A stretch of DNA of 22,790 nt, from NCBI GenBank assembly GCA_041650355.1, contig JBAZLI010000006.1, positions 1-22,790 on the forward strand. Direction: 5' to 3'. The DNA comes from Candidatus Micrarchaeia archaeon. Its GTDB lineage: Archaea; Micrarchaeota; Micrarchaeia; Anstonellales; Bilamarchaeaceae. Shown piece by piece: positions 21,521 to 22,790 of the stretch. Position 1 is the stretch's first letter; the number at the start of each line of letters is the position of its first letter. The notes under the pieces are model-generated. The model was given only the letters and a program-made list of their open reading frames with translations. It did no database searches and was not told the DNA's origin. The translations under genes were made by a program, and so were the position numbers.

Positions 21521-22360
21521 CTATTTCCTGGAAATCAGGTTCGAAAGGAACACGAATATCGAGACCTGCAATCCGAACTGGTATGCTACAGCCAATCCGA
21601 GCGCGACCGGTATGAGGCAGAATGTCATGTAGGTGGCGAAATAGGCTGCCATGAACGCTATGGAAAGCGCGGCATACGCGAGAATCATGAGCGCATATTC
21701 AGGGATATTCTCGCGCAGCAGGGAGATGCTGGATTTGAGGAGCTCAAGCGCGCCGGTGCTTTCCTTGCCCATGAAGAACATGCCCATGGAAGTGTTCGCA
21801 ACTGCTATCGCAAAAATGTAGGCTATGGCAAGAAATATGCCGAAAATCGCCATGAGCGGCAAGAGAAGGATAGGTGGGATCATGCCCATTGTGAGCAGCG
21901 GGGCCAGCAGCAAAACTAAGAGCGGAATCGCCGCGATTACAATCACGATTATAGAGAACACGGCCACGGCAATCATGTTCTTGAAGTATGCGAAAAAGTT
22001 GGATTTTGCGTATCTTATAAGGTCGCTGAAGCACGCGGCGCTAAGTTGGAGCGCGGTGCCTTTGGACGCAAGATACGCGGTCCTGTTGAACATGAGGGCG
22101 AAAAACGCCGAGAGCGCAATCAGCGCCACCAGGGCGGCGAGCGCGAGGATTCCGGCGAGCACCGCCACGATTGTTCCGGCCTGGCCCGAGAACAGGGGTG
22201 CGATTGATGCCGAACCGAACATAAGCCCGGCGTAGGCAACCAGGTACAGTGCGAAGAAAACAGCCCCGAAAACTAGCTGGGGGATGAAATAGACTGCGAT
22301 GTTTATCGGGTTTTCGCGCAGAAGCTCGAATGTCCGGGACAGGGTTTTCTGGACGTACAT
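21521..22360 (-). CDS. Polytopic membrane protein of unknown function
   Basis: A 279-residue protein with about six membrane helices rich in Ala, Leu, Ile and Phe. The short N-terminal segment MYVQKTLSRTFELLRENP is an amphipathic helix, followed by a hydrophobic hairpin, and a similar stretch ELLKSSISLLRENIPEYALM occurs near residue 206-225. The two LLREN segments suggest an internal duplication. The layout resembles archaeal DUF4013/DUF7847-type membrane proteins, but I cannot assign a family. A TATA box TTTTAAAATA at about 22381-22390 lies 25 nt before the ATG with no ribosome site, so the mRNA is probably leaderless. It is convergent with 16S, 141 nt apart. Confidence 0.8.
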   Translation of the reverse strand: MYVQKTLSRTFELLRENPINIAVYFIPQLVFGAVFFALYLVAYAGLMFGSASIAPLFSGQAGTIVAVLAGILALAALVALIALSAFFALMFNRTAYLASKGTALQLSAACFSDLIRYAKSNFFAYFKNMIAVAVFSIIVIVIAAIPLLVLLLAPLLTMGMIPPILLLPLMAIFGIFLAIAYIFAIAVANTSMGMFFMGKESTGALELLKSSISLLRENIPEYALMILAYAALSIAFMAAYFATYMTFCLIPVALGLAVAYQFGLQVSIFVFLSNLISRK

Positions 22361-22423
22361 GGTAGTGAATCCGCGCGTTTATTTTAAAAGAGTGCTGCGC
22401 AACACGCGCAGCTGATGAAAACC

Positions 22424-22790
22424 TCAGTCCACCTTAGCCACCGCCGCTTTCTGGAACATCGCGGCGAAGTTCTTCGCCTTCCTCGCGCCCTTCTTCTGAT
22501 ATCCATAAGCCGCAAGGAGCGGGAATGTTATTGTCGCTTCACCCCAAACCATCTGCTCGTACGTGGTTTCGACCTTGCCCCAGGAACTGGCTTCCTTGAG
22601 GGTGGAGCCGGAAAGAGCGCCGTCCCTCTCGTCCGCGACAGTGAGCTGTATCGCATATCTGTGCATGGGCATTTCCTCGCCGAGGATGTCCGTCGCGACC
22701 ACCACGTCCTGGGTGAAATTTTTAGGCACGCCGCCGCCAATCATGAGCAGGCCGGTCTCCTTCGCGTGAATCTTGAGCTTGGTCAGCTCC
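22424..22790 (-). CDS. Deoxyhypusine synthase family protein, 3' part
   Basis: The frame runs in from the window edge and gives the last 121 codons. It carries LLMIGGGVPKNFTQDVVV, the substrate-side segment HRYAIQLTVADERDGALSGSTLKEASSWGKV with the active-site lysine in SSWGK, and EATITFPLLAAYGYQ. These fit archaeal and bacterial deoxyhypusine synthase-like enzymes, which use NAD and spermidine or related amines. It has the PKNF form of the GGG loop, not the KHH of eukaryotic enzymes. Codon use (GCG, AAG, GAG) matches the genome, unlike the family member at 17858. It is the better candidate for the resident enzyme; whether it acts on eIF5A or on polyamines is open. Confidence 0.88.
   Translation of the reverse strand, partial: ELTKLKIHAKETGLLMIGGGVPKNFTQDVVVATDILGEEMPMHRYAIQLTVADERDGALSGSTLKEASSWGKVETTYEQMVWGEATITFPLLAAYGYQKKGARKAKNFAAMFQKAAVAKVD

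Overview
The window reads as a piece of an archaeal chromosome, most likely from a DPANN-type lineage. The 16S rRNA has the archaeal run GAAACTTAAAGGAATTGGCG, and its 515 region reads GTGGCAGC rather than GTGCCAGC, a variant I associate with DPANN archaea. The proteins are archaeal: an S-layer protein of the Methanocaldococcus type, AglB oligosaccharyltransferase, archaeal HMG-CoA synthase and an FtsZ. Promoters have TATA boxes about 25 nt before the transcript start, and ribosome binding sites are GGTGA or GAGGTGA. The exact phylum cannot be fixed without trees.

Layout. 1-5447 is a cell-surface block on the minus strand: a secreted subtilisin-like protease with a beta-helix tail (cut by the window edge), the S-layer protein, and a long structured leader. 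5448-6881 is a minus-strand operon of a winged-helix/nucleotidyltransferase antitoxin, a HEPN toxin-like protein and a ParB-like protein. 7053-12339 holds metabolic genes: HMG-CoA synthase, a K+-independent H+-pyrophosphatase, a DUF3467 protein, tRNA-Glu, thymidylate kinase and FolD. 12348-17515 holds a 29-residue acidic micro-ORF, the ftsZ-aglB pair and a YhfC-type intramembrane protease. 17858-18832 is an A/T-rich deoxyhypusine-synthase-like gene that looks foreign. 18939-19441 is a tRNA-Tyr/tRNA-Asp cluster preceded by two tRNA-derived repeat elements. 19794-21379 is a 16S rRNA with no linked 23S rRNA. The right end has a polytopic membrane protein and the 3' part of a second deoxyhypusine synthase family gene.

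The most striking content is RNA splicing. All three tRNA genes (Glu, Asp, Tyr) are interrupted at the same unusual place, in the T-loop after position 59. Each forms a bulge-helix-bulge (BHB) motif, exact in Tyr and with one central mismatch in Glu and Asp, and each restores a 7-nt T-loop on removal. tRNA-Tyr has a second intron in its anticodon loop. The 16S gene is about 1586 nt, longer than normal. I find three tiny insertions in it (26, 43 and 24 nt), each framed by a BHB with two 3-nt bulges around a 4-bp helix. Removing them leaves 1493 nt and restores the conserved sequence. The pre-16S flanks form a 22-bp helix with its own BHB. One splicing endonuclease would therefore have at least eight substrates in this window.

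Working together, AglB would N-glycosylate surface proteins such as the S-layer and protease, FtsZ shares its operon with AglB, and the pyrophosphatase recovers energy from biosynthetic pyrophosphate. The splicing and 16S-processing signals imply heavy dependence on the tRNA splicing endonuclease and ligase for making ribosomes and tRNAs.
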